From Betaproteobacteria bacterium (GTDB taxonomy: Bacteria; Pseudomonadota; Gammaproteobacteria; Burkholderiales; Ga0077523): a stretch of DNA of 64,000 nt. The notes beneath the pieces are model-generated. The model did not search any database. It was not told where the DNA came from and was given only the letters and a program-made list of their open reading frames with translations. The position numbers and the translations under genes are program-made. The DNA is taken from contig WGLR01000036.1 of NCBI GenBank assembly GCA_016125475.1, positions 186,001 through 250,000 of the forward strand, in the 5' to 3' direction. Every line of letters begins with the position of its first letter. Positions within the stretch are counted from its first letter, which is position 1. This document shows, in pieces, positions 35,628-44,553 of the stretch.

Positions 35628-38527
35628 CGGCGCGACTCCCGGTCGTGGAAGGCGAGTGGATCGACCGGTCACGCGGCGTCCCGTTCACCTTCGACGGCCA
35701 GCGGTTCGAGGGTTACGCCGGCGACGTGCCCGCGAGCGCGCTCTGGGCGGCAGGCGTGCGCGTGCTCGGTCGCAGCTTCAAGTACCACCGCCCGCGCGGG
35801 GTCCTGTCGTTCGCGAACCACGACGTGAACACCCTCATGCAGGCTGGCGCGCGGCTCAACTTCCGCGCGGACGTGGAGGGCCTCGAGCCGGGCATGGCGC
35901 TCACCGCCGTGAACACCGCCGGGACCGCCGCGCGCGACGGCCTGCGCATTCTCGACCGCCTCTCGGCCTTCCTGCCGGTCGGCTTCTACTACAAGGCCTT
36001 CCATCGGCCCAAGGGGCTCGCACCTTTCTGGGAAAACGTGTTCCGGCGGGTGACGGGGCTCGGTCGCGTGGACTTCTCGACACCGCGCCTCGCGACCCCG
36101 AAGCGCTACGACTTCGCCGACGTGCTCGTGGTCGGAGCCGGTCCCTCGGGCCTGCGGGCGGCGCTCCGCGCGGGACAGGCCGGTGCACGGGTCGTGCTGG
36201 TGGACGAGAACGCGAGGATCGGCGGCAGTCTCGGCTATCAGCGGGGTGGGGAGCGGCGGTCGCGCGACACGCTGGTCGAACTCGAGGCCGCGATCGCCGC
36301 GCTGCCCAACGTGTCCGTGCGTCCGGGCACGCTCGCGGCAGGCTGGTACGCGGATCACTGGGTGCCGCTCGTGGACGCTTCGCGCATGACCAAGCTGCGT
36401 GCGAAGGCAGTGGTCGTGGCCCAGGGGGTCTTCGAGCAGCCGGCCGTGTTCCGCAACAACGACATTCCCGGCGTGATGCTCGCATCCGCCGCGCAGCGCC
36501 TCATGTACCGGTACGCCGTGAAGCCCATGCACGTCGCACTCGTGCTCACGGCGAACGCGGAAGGCTACCGGGCGGCCCTCGATCTGCTCGCGAACGGCGT
36601 CGAAGTCGCGGCCGTCGTCGACCTGCGTCAGCGTGCGGACGATGAAGCGGCCGAAGCAGCCGTGATCGCGCGCGGCGTGCGCGTGCTGCACGGGCACTGC
36701 GTGTTCGAGGCAGAGGCTCGAGCCGACCGGCTCGTCGCCGCGCGCGTGTGTCCGCTCGACGATTCCGGGGAGCCCCGGACGTCACACGCCATCCATGTCG
36801 CATGCGACGGCATCCTGATGAGCGTGGGCTGGGCCCCCGCAGCCGCGCTGCTGTACCAGTCGGGCTGCGTGATGCGGTACGACACGGCCGTCGAGCAGTT
36901 CGTGCCTGCGAAGCTCGCGCCGGGGGTCTTCGCGGCGGGCCGCGTGAATGGCGTCCACGATCTCGAAGCGCGGCTGCTGGACGGCGAGCGCGCCGGAGCG
37001 GAGGCCGCGGCCTGGGCGGGTTTCCACACCGATCCGGTACCCGCCGTCCCGGGGCTGACGTCGACGCCCTCGCATCCGTGGCCGATCGTCGGACACCCCG
37101 GAGGAAAGAATTTCGTCGACTTCGACGAAGACCTGCAGGTCCGGGACTTCCTGGATGCGGCGCAGGAAGGATTCGACAACATCGAACTGCTCAAGCGATT
37201 CACGACCGTCGGGATGGGGCCGTCGCAGGGCAAGCATTCGAACATGAATGCGATCCGCATCCTCGCGCGCATCCGCGGCCAGTCACCGGGCGAGGTGGGT
37301 ACGACGACCGCGCGACCCTTCTTTCATCCCGTGCCGCTTTCCCACCTCGCCGGGCGCGGCTTCACCGCCCGTCGCGAGACCCCCGTGCACGAACGTCACG
37401 AGCGGCTCGGTGCCGCGTGGATGCAGGCGGGCATCTGGCTGCGACCGGAGTACTACCGCGAGGCGGACAGGCCGAAGGCGGAATGCGTGCGCGCCGAGAT
37501 TCGTGCGGTACGCAGCGGCGTCGGGCTCATCGACGTCGGCACGCTCGGCAAGATGGAACTCCACGGCCCCGACGCGGCCGCGTTTCTCGAGCGGCTCTAC
37601 ACGGGCAGGTTCGCCGGCCTGAAGGTCGGCATGAGCCGTTACGGCCTCATGACCGACGAGACGGGGGTGGTGATCGACGACGGCGTGATCGCACGCCTCG
37701 CGGACGAGCACTTCTATTTCACGACGACCACCACGGGCGCGGCTGCCGTGTACTGCGAGGCGCAGCGCTGGAACGCGATCTGGAAGCTGCGTGTCGGCCT
37801 CGTCAACGTCACGGGTGCATTCGCAGCCGTGAATCTTGCGGGTCCCCGGTCACGGACGGTGCTCGCGCGCCTCGGCACCCAGGATCTCTCGCGCGATGCG
37901 TTCCCGTACCTCGGCGTGCGCGAGACCGAGGTCGGCGGGATTCCGGCCCGCGTGATGCGGGTCGGGTTCGTGGGCGAACTCGGCTACGAGATTCACGTGC
38001 CGGCGCAGTACGGCGCTTGCCTGTGGGACCGGCTCATGGAAGCGGGGCGGGAATTCGACATCCGGCCCTTCGGCGTGGAAGCCCAGCGTGCGCTGCGCCT
38101 CGAAAAGGGACACGTGATCATCGGGCAGGACACCGACGGCCTCACGACCGCGGACGAGGCAGGCCTCGGCTGGGCGGTCCGGATGGAGAAGCCGTTCTTC
38201 GTCGGCAAGCGCAGCCTGGAGATCATCCGGAAGCGTGGCGCGCGTCAGACTCTGGTGGGGTTCGAACTGGACCCGGGCAGTTCCGCGGTTCCCCTCGAAT
38301 GCCACCTCGTGATTCGCGACGGCGAGATCGCGGGGCGCGTGACGAGCGTGCTGGAGAGCGAGACGCTCGGGCGGACGGTCGGGCTCGTGTTCGTGCGACC
38401 CGAACTCGCGAAGGAAGGCACGCGGCTGGAGATCCGGGTCGACGGCGGTGCGATCGTCGCGGCAACAGTCGTACGCACGCCGTTCTATGACCCGGACGGT
38501 GCGCGTCAGGAGCCGGAGCATGAGTGA
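35624..38527 (+). CDS. mgdC: N-methylglutamate dehydrogenase subunit C (sarcosine-oxidase alpha-like)
   Basis: This 967-residue large subunit is homologous to sarcosine oxidase alpha. Domains in order are an N-terminal ferredoxin-like fold (about 12-100) without cluster cysteines, an NAD-binding domain with VLVVGAGPSGLRAALRAG (about 167-184) and VEVAAVVDLR later, and a C-terminal aminomethyltransferase (GcvT-like) half from about 600, with the typical GLIDVGTLGKMELHGPDAAAFLERL. In this family the C-terminal half binds tetrahydrofolate and takes the methyl carbon as 5,10-methylene-THF. It overlaps both neighbours (4 and 8 bases), so stoichiometric synthesis of the complex is likely. Confidence 0.87.
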   Translation: MTARLPVVEGEWIDRSRGVPFTFDGQRFEGYAGDVPASALWAAGVRVLGRSFKYHRPRGVLSFANHDVNTLMQAGARLNFRADVEGLEPGMALTAVNTAGTAARDGLRILDRLSAFLPVGFYYKAFHRPKGLAPFWENVFRRVTGLGRVDFSTPRLATPKRYDFADVLVVGAGPSGLRAALRAGQAGARVVLVDENARIGGSLGYQRGGERRSRDTLVELEAAIAALPNVSVRPGTLAAGWYADHWVPLVDASRMTKLRAKAVVVAQGVFEQPAVFRNNDIPGVMLASAAQRLMYRYAVKPMHVALVLTANAEGYRAALDLLANGVEVAAVVDLRQRADDEAAEAAVIARGVRVLHGHCVFEAEARADRLVAARVCPLDDSGEPRTSHAIHVACDGILMSVGWAPAAALLYQSGCVMRYDTAVEQFVPAKLAPGVFAAGRVNGVHDLEARLLDGERAGAEAAAWAGFHTDPVPAVPGLTSTPSHPWPIVGHPGGKNFVDFDEDLQVRDFLDAAQEGFDNIELLKRFTTVGMGPSQGKHSNMNAIRILARIRGQSPGEVGTTTARPFFHPVPLSHLAGRGFTARRETPVHERHERLGAAWMQAGIWLRPEYYREADRPKAECVRAEIRAVRSGVGLIDVGTLGKMELHGPDAAAFLERLYTGRFAGLKVGMSRYGLMTDETGVVIDDGVIARLADEHFYFTTTTTGAAAVYCEAQRWNAIWKLRVGLVNVTGAFAAVNLAGPRSRTVLARLGTQDLSRDAFPYLGVRETEVGGIPARVMRVGFVGELGYEIHVPAQYGACLWDRLMEAGREFDIRPFGVEAQRALRLEKGHVIIGQDTDGLTTADEAGLGWAVRMEKPFFVGKRSLEIIRKRGARQTLVGFELDPGSSAVPLECHLVIRDGEIAGRVTSVLESETLGRTVGLVFVRPELAKEGTRLEIRVDGGAIVAATVVRTPFYDPDGARQEPEHE

Positions 38528-39200
38528 CGAGACCCCGTCACGCACGAGCCCGGTCGCACGGTTCTTCCGTGCCGGCGAGATCGAGACGACCGATGTCCGG
38601 GGCATGCCGGTGGTCGTGCGACTCGGACCGGACGACGCCAGCCGTGCAGCGGTCGCTGGCATCTGCGATCTCTCGGCCTTCGCTCGCGCCGGCCTCAAGG
38701 GCCCGGGGGCGGCAGACTGGCTGCGTGCGCAGGCGCTGCCGGTGCCGGACACCCCGAATTCGTGGGAGCCGCTCGAGGGCGGAGGCCGCGTGCTTCGTCT
38801 CGCCCTGAGCGAGTTCCTGATCGAGGATGGTCCCCGGGGCGATGCCGCCGCGCGACTGTCTGCCCGGCTTTGCGCGGGCATTCCGCAGGTCTATCCGGTA
38901 CCACGCCAGGATGCTGCGTTCGCGCTGACCGGGACGAGGATCGGTGAACTGCTCGCGCAGACGTGCAACGTGGATCTTCCCGGCGCGCTCGCCGGCACGC
39001 GGTCGGTCGTCCTGACGCAGATGGTGTCGGTCTCCGTGAGCGTGCTGCGCGACGACAACGGAGGGCTGCCCTGCTACCGGCTGTGGTGCGACTACACCAT
39101 GGGTGCGTACCTCTGGGAAACGCTCGCGGAGATCGCCGCGGAGACAGGTGGCGGGCCCGTCGGGACGGCGAGCGTGCTTCGTGAAGGTGGTCTCGGATGA
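38520..39200 (+). CDS. mgdD: N-methylglutamate dehydrogenase subunit D (sarcosine-oxidase gamma-like)
   Basis: This 226-residue protein is homologous to the sarcosine oxidase gamma subunit, which has a GcvT-like fold and stabilises the complex. Visible landmarks are [24 protein letters not shown] (about 46-69) and the C-terminal [22 protein letters not shown]. The ATG at 38520 overlaps the mgdC stop by eight bases. It ends 37 bases before the glutamine-synthetase-like gene. This is the least conserved of the four subunits, so identity relies partly on order. Confidence 0.82.
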   Translation: MSDETPSRTSPVARFFRAGEIETTDVRGMPVVVRLGPDDASRAAVAGICDLSAFARAGLKGPGAADWLRAQALPVPDTPNSWEPLEGGGRVLRLALSEFLIEDGPRGDAAARLSARLCAGIPQVYPVPRQDAAFALTGTRIGELLAQTCNVDLPGALAGTRSVVLTQMVSVSVSVLRDDNGGLPCYRLWCDYTMGAYLWETLAEIAAETGGGPVGTASVLREGGLG

Positions 39201-39237
39201 GGCGACCGATCCATCCTCAATCAAGGGAGAACCGGAA

Positions 39238-40572
39238 ATGACACCGTCACAGGCGAGAAAGCTGTTCAAGGACCAGGGGATCAAGTACATCCTGGCGCAG
39301 TTCGTGGACATTCATGGCTCGGCCAAGGCGAAGGCCGTCCCCGTGGAGCACCTCGACATGGTTCTCTCCGACGGGGCGGGTTTCGCCGGCTTCGCGCTCT
39401 GGGGATTCGGGATGGGGCCACACGGACCGGACTACATGGCCGTGGGCGACCTCGACACGCTGCAGCCGATACCGTGGATGCCGGGTTTCGCCCGGATGTG
39501 CACCTGGGGGCACGTGAACGGGAAGCCGTACGCGTACGACTCCCGCACCGCACTCCGGATGCAGCTCGACAAGCTCGCGCGGAAGGGTCTCACGCTCTAC
39601 ACGGGCATCGAACCCGAGTTCATGCTGTTGCGGCGCACGCCCGACGGCGGTGTGGAGCCCGCAGACAGCAGCGATGCCCTCGAGAAGCCCTGTTACGACT
39701 ACAAGGGCCTCGCGCGTCAGGCCGGATTCCTCGAACGCCTCGTGGACTCGGTGCGCGCCGTGGGCATCGACGTCTACCAGATCGATCACGAGGACGCGAA
39801 CGGTCAGTTCGAGGTGAACTTCACCTACGGCGACGCGATGGCGTCCGCGGACCGGCTCGTCTTCCTGAAGATGGCCGCCTCCGAGATCGCGAACCAGATG
39901 GGGCTCGTGGCGAGCTTCATGCCGAAGCCGTTCTCGAACCGCACGGGCACCGGCGCACATTTTCACGTCTCGATCGGTGACGACAAGCACCCGAACCTGT
40001 TCCGCGACGACAAGGACAAGCGGGGTCTGGGTCTCTCGCGCATGGGTTACCACTTTCTCGGCGGTCTCCTCGCGCATGCGCGCGGCCTCACGGCGCTCTG
40101 CGCACCGACCGTGAACTCCTACAAGCGTCTCGTGGTGGGTCGTGCCCTGTCGGGCGCCACGTGGGCACCGGCGTACATCACGTACGGCGACAACAACCGG
40201 ACGTGCATGGTGCGCGTGCCGTACGGACGGCTGGAGCTGAGGCTGCCGGACGGCTCCACCAATCCGTATCTCGCGACGATAGGCATTCTCGCCGCGGGCA
40301 TGGACGGCGTGGAACGCAAGCTGGACCCGGGCGAGCCGAACAACACGAACCTCTACGAGTGGTCGCACGACGAGCTCCGGAACGCGGGCATCGGCGTTCT
40401 TCCGCAGAACCTCAACGAGTCCCTGGACGCCCTGGAAGCGGACACGGTCCTCATGGAGGCGCTCGGCCAGGATCTGGGTGCGGAGTTCCTGAAGCTGAAG
40501 CGGATGGAATGGGTGGAGTACCAGCGTCACGTCTCGACCTGGGAAGTGGAGCGCTATCTGGAATTCTTCTGA
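39238..40572 (+). CDS. gmaS: Gamma-glutamylmethylamide synthetase (type III glutamine synthetase family)
   Basis: This 444-residue ATP-dependent ligase of the glutamine synthetase superfamily keeps the metal- and substrate-binding motifs IEPEFMLL (about 123-130), [13 protein letters not shown] (about 183-195), [10 protein letters not shown] near 237-246 and [14 protein letters not shown] near 333-346. The family (GlnT/GlnA-III) includes GmaS, which joins glutamate and methylamine. Position between mgdABCD and mgsABC makes GmaS more likely than an ammonium-using synthetase, but substrate choice cannot be read from sequence by eye. GGGAGA lies 11 bases before the ATG at 39238; an upstream ATG (39103) would overlap mgdD and lacks support. 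Confidence 0.85.
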   Translation: MTPSQARKLFKDQGIKYILAQFVDIHGSAKAKAVPVEHLDMVLSDGAGFAGFALWGFGMGPHGPDYMAVGDLDTLQPIPWMPGFARMCTWGHVNGKPYAYDSRTALRMQLDKLARKGLTLYTGIEPEFMLLRRTPDGGVEPADSSDALEKPCYDYKGLARQAGFLERLVDSVRAVGIDVYQIDHEDANGQFEVNFTYGDAMASADRLVFLKMAASEIANQMGLVASFMPKPFSNRTGTGAHFHVSIGDDKHPNLFRDDKDKRGLGLSRMGYHFLGGLLAHARGLTALCAPTVNSYKRLVVGRALSGATWAPAYITYGDNNRTCMVRVPYGRLELRLPDGSTNPYLATIGILAAGMDGVERKLDPGEPNNTNLYEWSHDELRNAGIGVLPQNLNESLDALEADTVLMEALGQDLGAEFLKLKRMEWVEYQRHVSTWEVERYLEFF

Positions 40573-40625
40573 CGGCGGGTACCGGTGTCCCGGCACCGGG
40601 CCCCCCGATTGCGAGGTATCGAATC

Positions 40626-41522
40626 ATGTGCGGAATCGTCGGATTGTTGGTCAAGAAGCCGGAGTTGCGTCCCCGGCTGGGCGAATGGATGGTGCCGATG
40701 CTCAAGGAGATGGCCGCGCGCGGCCCCGAGTCGGCCGGGCTCGCCGTGTTCACGGCACCGCTCGCGGACGCGGAGCGCAAGTACAGCCTCCACGCGCCCG
40801 ACTGGGGTTACGACTGGGGTGCCTTCGAGGGCGAATTCATCAAGCGCTTCGGTCCGGAGGCGCAGCTGGGCGTGCTCGGCAATCACGCCATCCTGACGTG
40901 CGATGAATCGGCATCCGTGGTGAAGCCCTGGGTTCGCCACGCCTTTCCGGAGCTACACGTGCTCGCGGCGGGCCGCGCGATGGACATCTACAAGGACACC
41001 GGAAACCCGGTGGACGTGGCGGACCGGTACCGGTTCGCGGGACTCGAGGGCTCCCATCTCGTCGGTCACACACGCATGGCCACGGAGTCGGCCGTGACGC
41101 CCGACCGGGCACATCCTTTCACCGCCGGCGAGGATTTCTGCCTCGTGCACAACGGCACGATCTCGAATCCGTTCATGATCCGCCGGAAGCTCGAGCACCG
41201 CGGGATCGAGTTCGACACGGACAACGACACGGAGGCGGCCTGCCGCTACCTCGCGTGGCGCATGGGCGAAGGCGACACGCTCGAGGCCGCGCTCGCGCAC
41301 GGGTTCGAGGAGCTCGACGGGTTCTACACCTTCCTGATCGGCACCGGCAACAAGCTCGCGCTCGTGCGCGACGCATTCGCGTGCAAGCCCGCCGTCGTGG
41401 CGGAGACCGACGAGTACGTGGCCATCGCCTCGGAATTCCGGTCACTCGCTCACCTGCCCGGTGTGGACGACGCGAAGCTGTTCGAACCCATGCCCGAGGA
41501 GGTCTACTCATGGAGCGTGTAG
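40626..41522 (+). CDS. mgsA: N-methylglutamate synthase subunit A (class II glutamine amidotransferase)
   Basis: The 298-residue protein is a glutaminase-type amidotransferase (GltB N-terminal domain-like). The nucleophilic cysteine is Cys2 (MCGIVGLLVK), exposed after methionine removal. HTRMATESAVTPDRAHPF near 142-159 and LVHNGTISNPFMIRRKL near 166-182 are the substrate-binding motifs. In N-methylglutamate synthase the amidotransferase, GXGXG and FMN parts of glutamate synthase are encoded as three separate genes, as seen here. The complex makes N-methylglutamate from methylamine (or gamma-glutamylmethylamide). It overlaps mgsB by 13 bases. Confidence 0.87.
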   Translation: MCGIVGLLVKKPELRPRLGEWMVPMLKEMAARGPESAGLAVFTAPLADAERKYSLHAPDWGYDWGAFEGEFIKRFGPEAQLGVLGNHAILTCDESASVVKPWVRHAFPELHVLAAGRAMDIYKDTGNPVDVADRYRFAGLEGSHLVGHTRMATESAVTPDRAHPFTAGEDFCLVHNGTISNPFMIRRKLEHRGIEFDTDNDTEAACRYLAWRMGEGDTLEAALAHGFEELDGFYTFLIGTGNKLALVRDAFACKPAVVAETDEYVAIASEFRSLAHLPGVDDAKLFEPMPEEVYSWSV

Positions 41523-42229
41523 CGGCACGTGCAGCGGCGAACGGCGAGCTGACCTTCGATCTCGGCCAGCGGACCGTGCGCGATCTGAACCAGTTCCTCC
41601 ACCACGATCTTCCCGACAGCGGGGTCCGGCACGTCGAGGTGCTGCACCCCGGCGGACGCCACGCGATTGCGGCCGGCGTGAACCACCCGGTGGACATCGA
41701 CGTGCGGGGGCACGGCGGCTACTACCTGGCCGGGATGAACAAGTTCGCGACCGTCACGGTGCACGGCAACGTGGGCTGGGGCGTCGCGGAGAACATGATG
41801 TCGGGCGTCGTGCGCGTGAAGGGGTTTGCGTCGGAATCCGCGGGTGCGAGCGGCCACGGCGGCACGCTGATCATCGAGGGAGACGCGAGCCTTCGCTGCG
41901 GGATCTCGATGAAGGGCATCGACATCGTGGTCGGCGGCAGCATCGGCAACTACTCCGCATTCATGGCCCAGGCGGGTCACCTCCTCGTGTGCGGTGACGC
42001 CGGTCACGCACTCGGTGACTCCCTCTACGAGGCCGTGATCTATGTGCGGGGCCGCATCCGGTCGCTGGGTGCGGATGCGCGGATCGAGGAGATGACGGAC
42101 GTGGACCACGCCAAGGTTCGCGAGCTGCTCGACCGCGCAGGGTTCGCCGGCGAACCCGAAGAGTTCAAGCGCGTCGCGTCTGCGCGACAGCTCTATCACT
42201 GGAACGCCGACGCGAACCAGGAGTACTGA
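41510..42229 (+). CDS. mgsB: N-methylglutamate synthase subunit B (GXGXG glutamate-synthase domain)
   Basis: This 239-residue single-domain protein corresponds to the C-terminal GXGXG beta-helix of glutamate synthase large subunit. Repeating glycine turns are visible in VRGHGGYYLAGM, HGNVGWGVAENMMSG, SGHGGTLIIEGDAS and GGSIGNYSAFMAQAGHLLVCGDAG. The domain is structural and bridges the amidotransferase and FMN parts. GGAGG lies seven bases before the ATG at 41510, inside the end of mgsA. It is followed after 49 bases by mgsC. Confidence 0.86.
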   Translation: MERVAARAAANGELTFDLGQRTVRDLNQFLHHDLPDSGVRHVEVLHPGGRHAIAAGVNHPVDIDVRGHGGYYLAGMNKFATVTVHGNVGWGVAENMMSGVVRVKGFASESAGASGHGGTLIIEGDASLRCGISMKGIDIVVGGSIGNYSAFMAQAGHLLVCGDAGHALGDSLYEAVIYVRGRIRSLGADARIEEMTDVDHAKVRELLDRAGFAGEPEEFKRVASARQLYHWNADANQEY

Positions 42230-42278
42230 GATTTTCCGGAACAATGTGCCCGGCACGCGCCGGGCAAGCGAGGTCAGC

Positions 42279-43661
42279 ATGAACAAGCCCGTCGACGATC
42301 GTCCAGCCACGGAACACCCGGCGCACTTCTCGCTGGAGGAGAGCTGGGGCTACGACCGCAAGGTGCTGGACTACATCCGCAGCGCCGCGGCCCACGGTCT
42401 CTACGAGATAAGGGGTCTCGGCGCCAAACGGCACGTTCCGCACTTCGACGATCTCGTGTTCCTCGCGGGGTCCGCGTCGCGGTACCCGCTCGAGGGCTAC
42501 CGGGAGAAGTGCCACACACGGACCGTGCTCGGCACCCGGTACGCGAGGAAGCCCATCGAGCTCGACATCCCGATCACGTTCGCCGGCATGAGCTTCGGGT
42601 CGCTGTCTGCGCGGGTCAAGGAGGCCCTGGGGCGTGCCGCTACCGAACTCGGTACGTCCACGACGACCGGCGACGGCGGCATGACACGCGAGGAGCGAGA
42701 GTCGTCCCGCACACTCGTGTACCAGTGCCTGCCGTCGCGGTACGGCTTCAATCCGGACGACCTCCGCAAGGCCGACGCGATCGAGGTCGTGATCGGGCAG
42801 GGTGCCAAGCCCGGTGGCGGTGGCATGCTGCTCGGTCAGAAGATCAATCCGCGGGTCGCCGGGATGCGCACCCTGCCCGAAGGCATCGACCAGCGATCCG
42901 CGTGTCGGCATCCCGACTGGACGGGGCCCGACGACCTCGCGATCAAGATCGAGGAACTGCGCGAGATCACGGACTGGGAAAAACCGATCTACGTGAAGAT
43001 CGGCGCGACGCGAACCTACAACGACGTGAAGCTCGCCGTGCACTCCGGCGCCGACGTCGTCGTCGTCGACGGGATGCAGGGCGGCACGGCCGCCACCCAG
43101 ACGGTGTTCATCGAGCACGTGGGCATTCCCACGCTGGCGGCGCTGCGGCAGGCGGTCGAAGCGCTCGAGGAGATGGACATGCGCGGCAAGGTTCAGCTCG
43201 TCGTCTCCGGCGGCATCCGTACCGGTGCCGACGTGGCCAAGGCGCTCGCGCTCGGTGCGGACGCGGTATCGATCGGGCAGGGTGCCCTCATGGCGCTCGG
43301 CTGCAACAACGACACGTTCTTCCAGGACGGCGAGCACCGGGATGCCACGGGCGACTACGCGCGCATCCAGACCGCTCCGGGTTTCTGTCATCATTGCCAC
43401 ACGGGGCGATGTCCCGTCGGCATCACCACGCAGGACGAGGTGCTCGAGACCCGGCTCGATCCGCTGGTCGGTGCGCGCCACCTCAGGAACTACTTCAAGA
43501 CGATGAACATGGAACTCACGACGGTGGCCCGCGCGTGCGGCAAGTCGAACGTGCACCACCTCGAGCGCGAGGACCTCGTCGCGCTCACGATCGAGGCCGC
43601 CGCGATGGCCAAGGTCCCGCTCGCCGGGACGCACTGGATCCCGGGGGTCAATGGACTCTGA
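42279..43661 (+). CDS. mgsC: N-methylglutamate synthase subunit C (FMN-binding glutamate synthase domain)
   Basis: The 460-residue flavoprotein corresponds to the FMN/iron-sulfur central domain of glutamate synthase. Visible are ITFAGMSFGSLSARVKEAL (about 98-116), QGAKPGGGGMLLGQKI near 176-191, VDGMQGGTAATQ near 258-269, and a cysteine group CHHCHTGRCPVGI (about 371-383) that resembles the 3Fe-4S ligands of glutamate synthase. The ATG at 42279, with GAGG seven bases upstream, is preferred over an in-frame ATG at 42246. It overlaps the regulator gene by 11 bases. Confidence 0.88.
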   Translation: MNKPVDDRPATEHPAHFSLEESWGYDRKVLDYIRSAAAHGLYEIRGLGAKRHVPHFDDLVFLAGSASRYPLEGYREKCHTRTVLGTRYARKPIELDIPITFAGMSFGSLSARVKEALGRAATELGTSTTTGDGGMTREERESSRTLVYQCLPSRYGFNPDDLRKADAIEVVIGQGAKPGGGGMLLGQKINPRVAGMRTLPEGIDQRSACRHPDWTGPDDLAIKIEELREITDWEKPIYVKIGATRTYNDVKLAVHSGADVVVVDGMQGGTAATQTVFIEHVGIPTLAALRQAVEALEEMDMRGKVQLVVSGGIRTGADVAKALALGADAVSIGQGALMALGCNNDTFFQDGEHRDATGDYARIQTAPGFCHHCHTGRCPVGITTQDEVLETRLDPLVGARHLRNYFKTMNMELTTVARACGKSNVHHLEREDLVALTIEAAAMAKVPLAGTHWIPGVNGL

Positions 43662-44253
43662 GGACGCCGGTGACCGCAGTCTCCACCGTCATCTCGGCAA
43701 CGTCATTCGCGAACTGCGTCAGCGCGATCACCTGACGATCGCGGACGTTGCCGGGCAGGCCGGCATCAGTCGCGGGATGCTCTCGAAGATCGAGACCGCC
43801 CAGGCGACCGCGAGCCTCGACACGCTCGCCCGCATCGCGGACGCACTCGGTGTGTCGATGGCGCATCTTTTCCGTCACTACAACTCGCCCGCGGGCGAGG
43901 CCAGGCTCGTGCGTGACGGGGAGGGCATGGAGGTCGTCCGTCGCGGCACGCGGCGCGGACACACCTATCATCTCCTCGCGTACGACCAGGGCCCGAAGAA
44001 GACCTTCGAACCCTTTCTCGTGACGATGGACGACGCCTCGGAAGTGTTCCCCACGTTCGAGCATCCGGGCACGGAGTTCATCCACATTCTGCAGGGACGC
44101 ATCGAGTACCGTCACGGCAAGCAGACGTACGAACTCGGACCGGGCGACTCCCTGACGTTCCGCGGGGACGTGCCGCACGGGCCGGAGCGTCTCATCGAGA
44201 CACCGATCCGCATGCTCTCGATCATCGTCTACGGCGACTCCGCGCAAGGTTGA
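43651..44253 (+). CDS. XRE-family regulator with cupin domain
   Basis: This 200-residue transcription factor has an N-terminal helix-turn-helix (about 15-75: LTIADVAGQAGISRGMLSKIE) and a C-terminal cupin sensor (about 115-195: HPGTEFIHILQGRIEYRHG; LGPGDSLTFRGDVPHGPE). Its ATG lies inside the end of mgsC, so it is translated with the pathway and is the likely local regulator of the cluster. The cupin pocket probably binds a small ligand such as an amine-derived metabolite; whether it represses or activates is unknown. The operator site is not identified, though a TGTGCACA palindrome before mgdA is a candidate. Confidence 0.88.
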   Translation: MDSEDAGDRSLHRHLGNVIRELRQRDHLTIADVAGQAGISRGMLSKIETAQATASLDTLARIADALGVSMAHLFRHYNSPAGEARLVRDGEGMEVVRRGTRRGHTYHLLAYDQGPKKTFEPFLVTMDDASEVFPTFEHPGTEFIHILQGRIEYRHGKQTYELGPGDSLTFRGDVPHGPERLIETPIRMLSIIVYGDSAQG

Positions 44254-44474
44254 CGGCTTTCCCCTGACGCGCGGTCGCGCGTGTCGGCGCGTTCGGACCT
44301 GAATCACCGGACGTCCCCGCCGGCACCACTGAGACGCACCCTTCCTCGTACGTGTGCCGGTGCGCGGTCTGCGCCATCGCGCATGCTTTCCGGTTACCTT
44401 CGGATCTCCCGGCGGGCAGGAGCGTCGCGCGTCACACGCGATCACGGTTCGCGCGCTCGCGACGCCATCACCAT

Positions 44475-44505
44475 GAAAAACGGGCACCCGGTTTCGGGTG
44501 CCCGT
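44475..44505 (-). terminator. Intrinsic terminator of the torF-glnK-amtB operon
   Basis: On the minus strand, ACGGGCACCCG, a four-base AAAC loop and CGGGTGCCCGT are followed by TTTT. The perfect 10-bp GC-rich stem (44481-44490 with 44495-44504) begins about 50 bases after the amtB stop codon. It separates amtB from the convergent methylamine cluster; there is no matching T-run on the plus strand. Confidence 0.85.
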
Positions 44506-44553
44506 AAAGTCCGACGAGGGGAGGACTCTGTCGGAGATGAGCTCGTTCTGAGA

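Noticed and set aside
34086-39200. Reading as a sarcosine oxidase operon of glycine-betaine catabolism
   Set aside because: glyA, purU and betaine/dimethylglycine genes are missing, while gmaS and mgsABC are adjacent and the delta-like subunit lacks the zinc motif. The N-methylglutamate reading fits better.
44254-44474. Possible small gene between the regulator and the amtB terminator
   Set aside because: Open frames here are short and arginine-rich and lack ribosome-binding sites.
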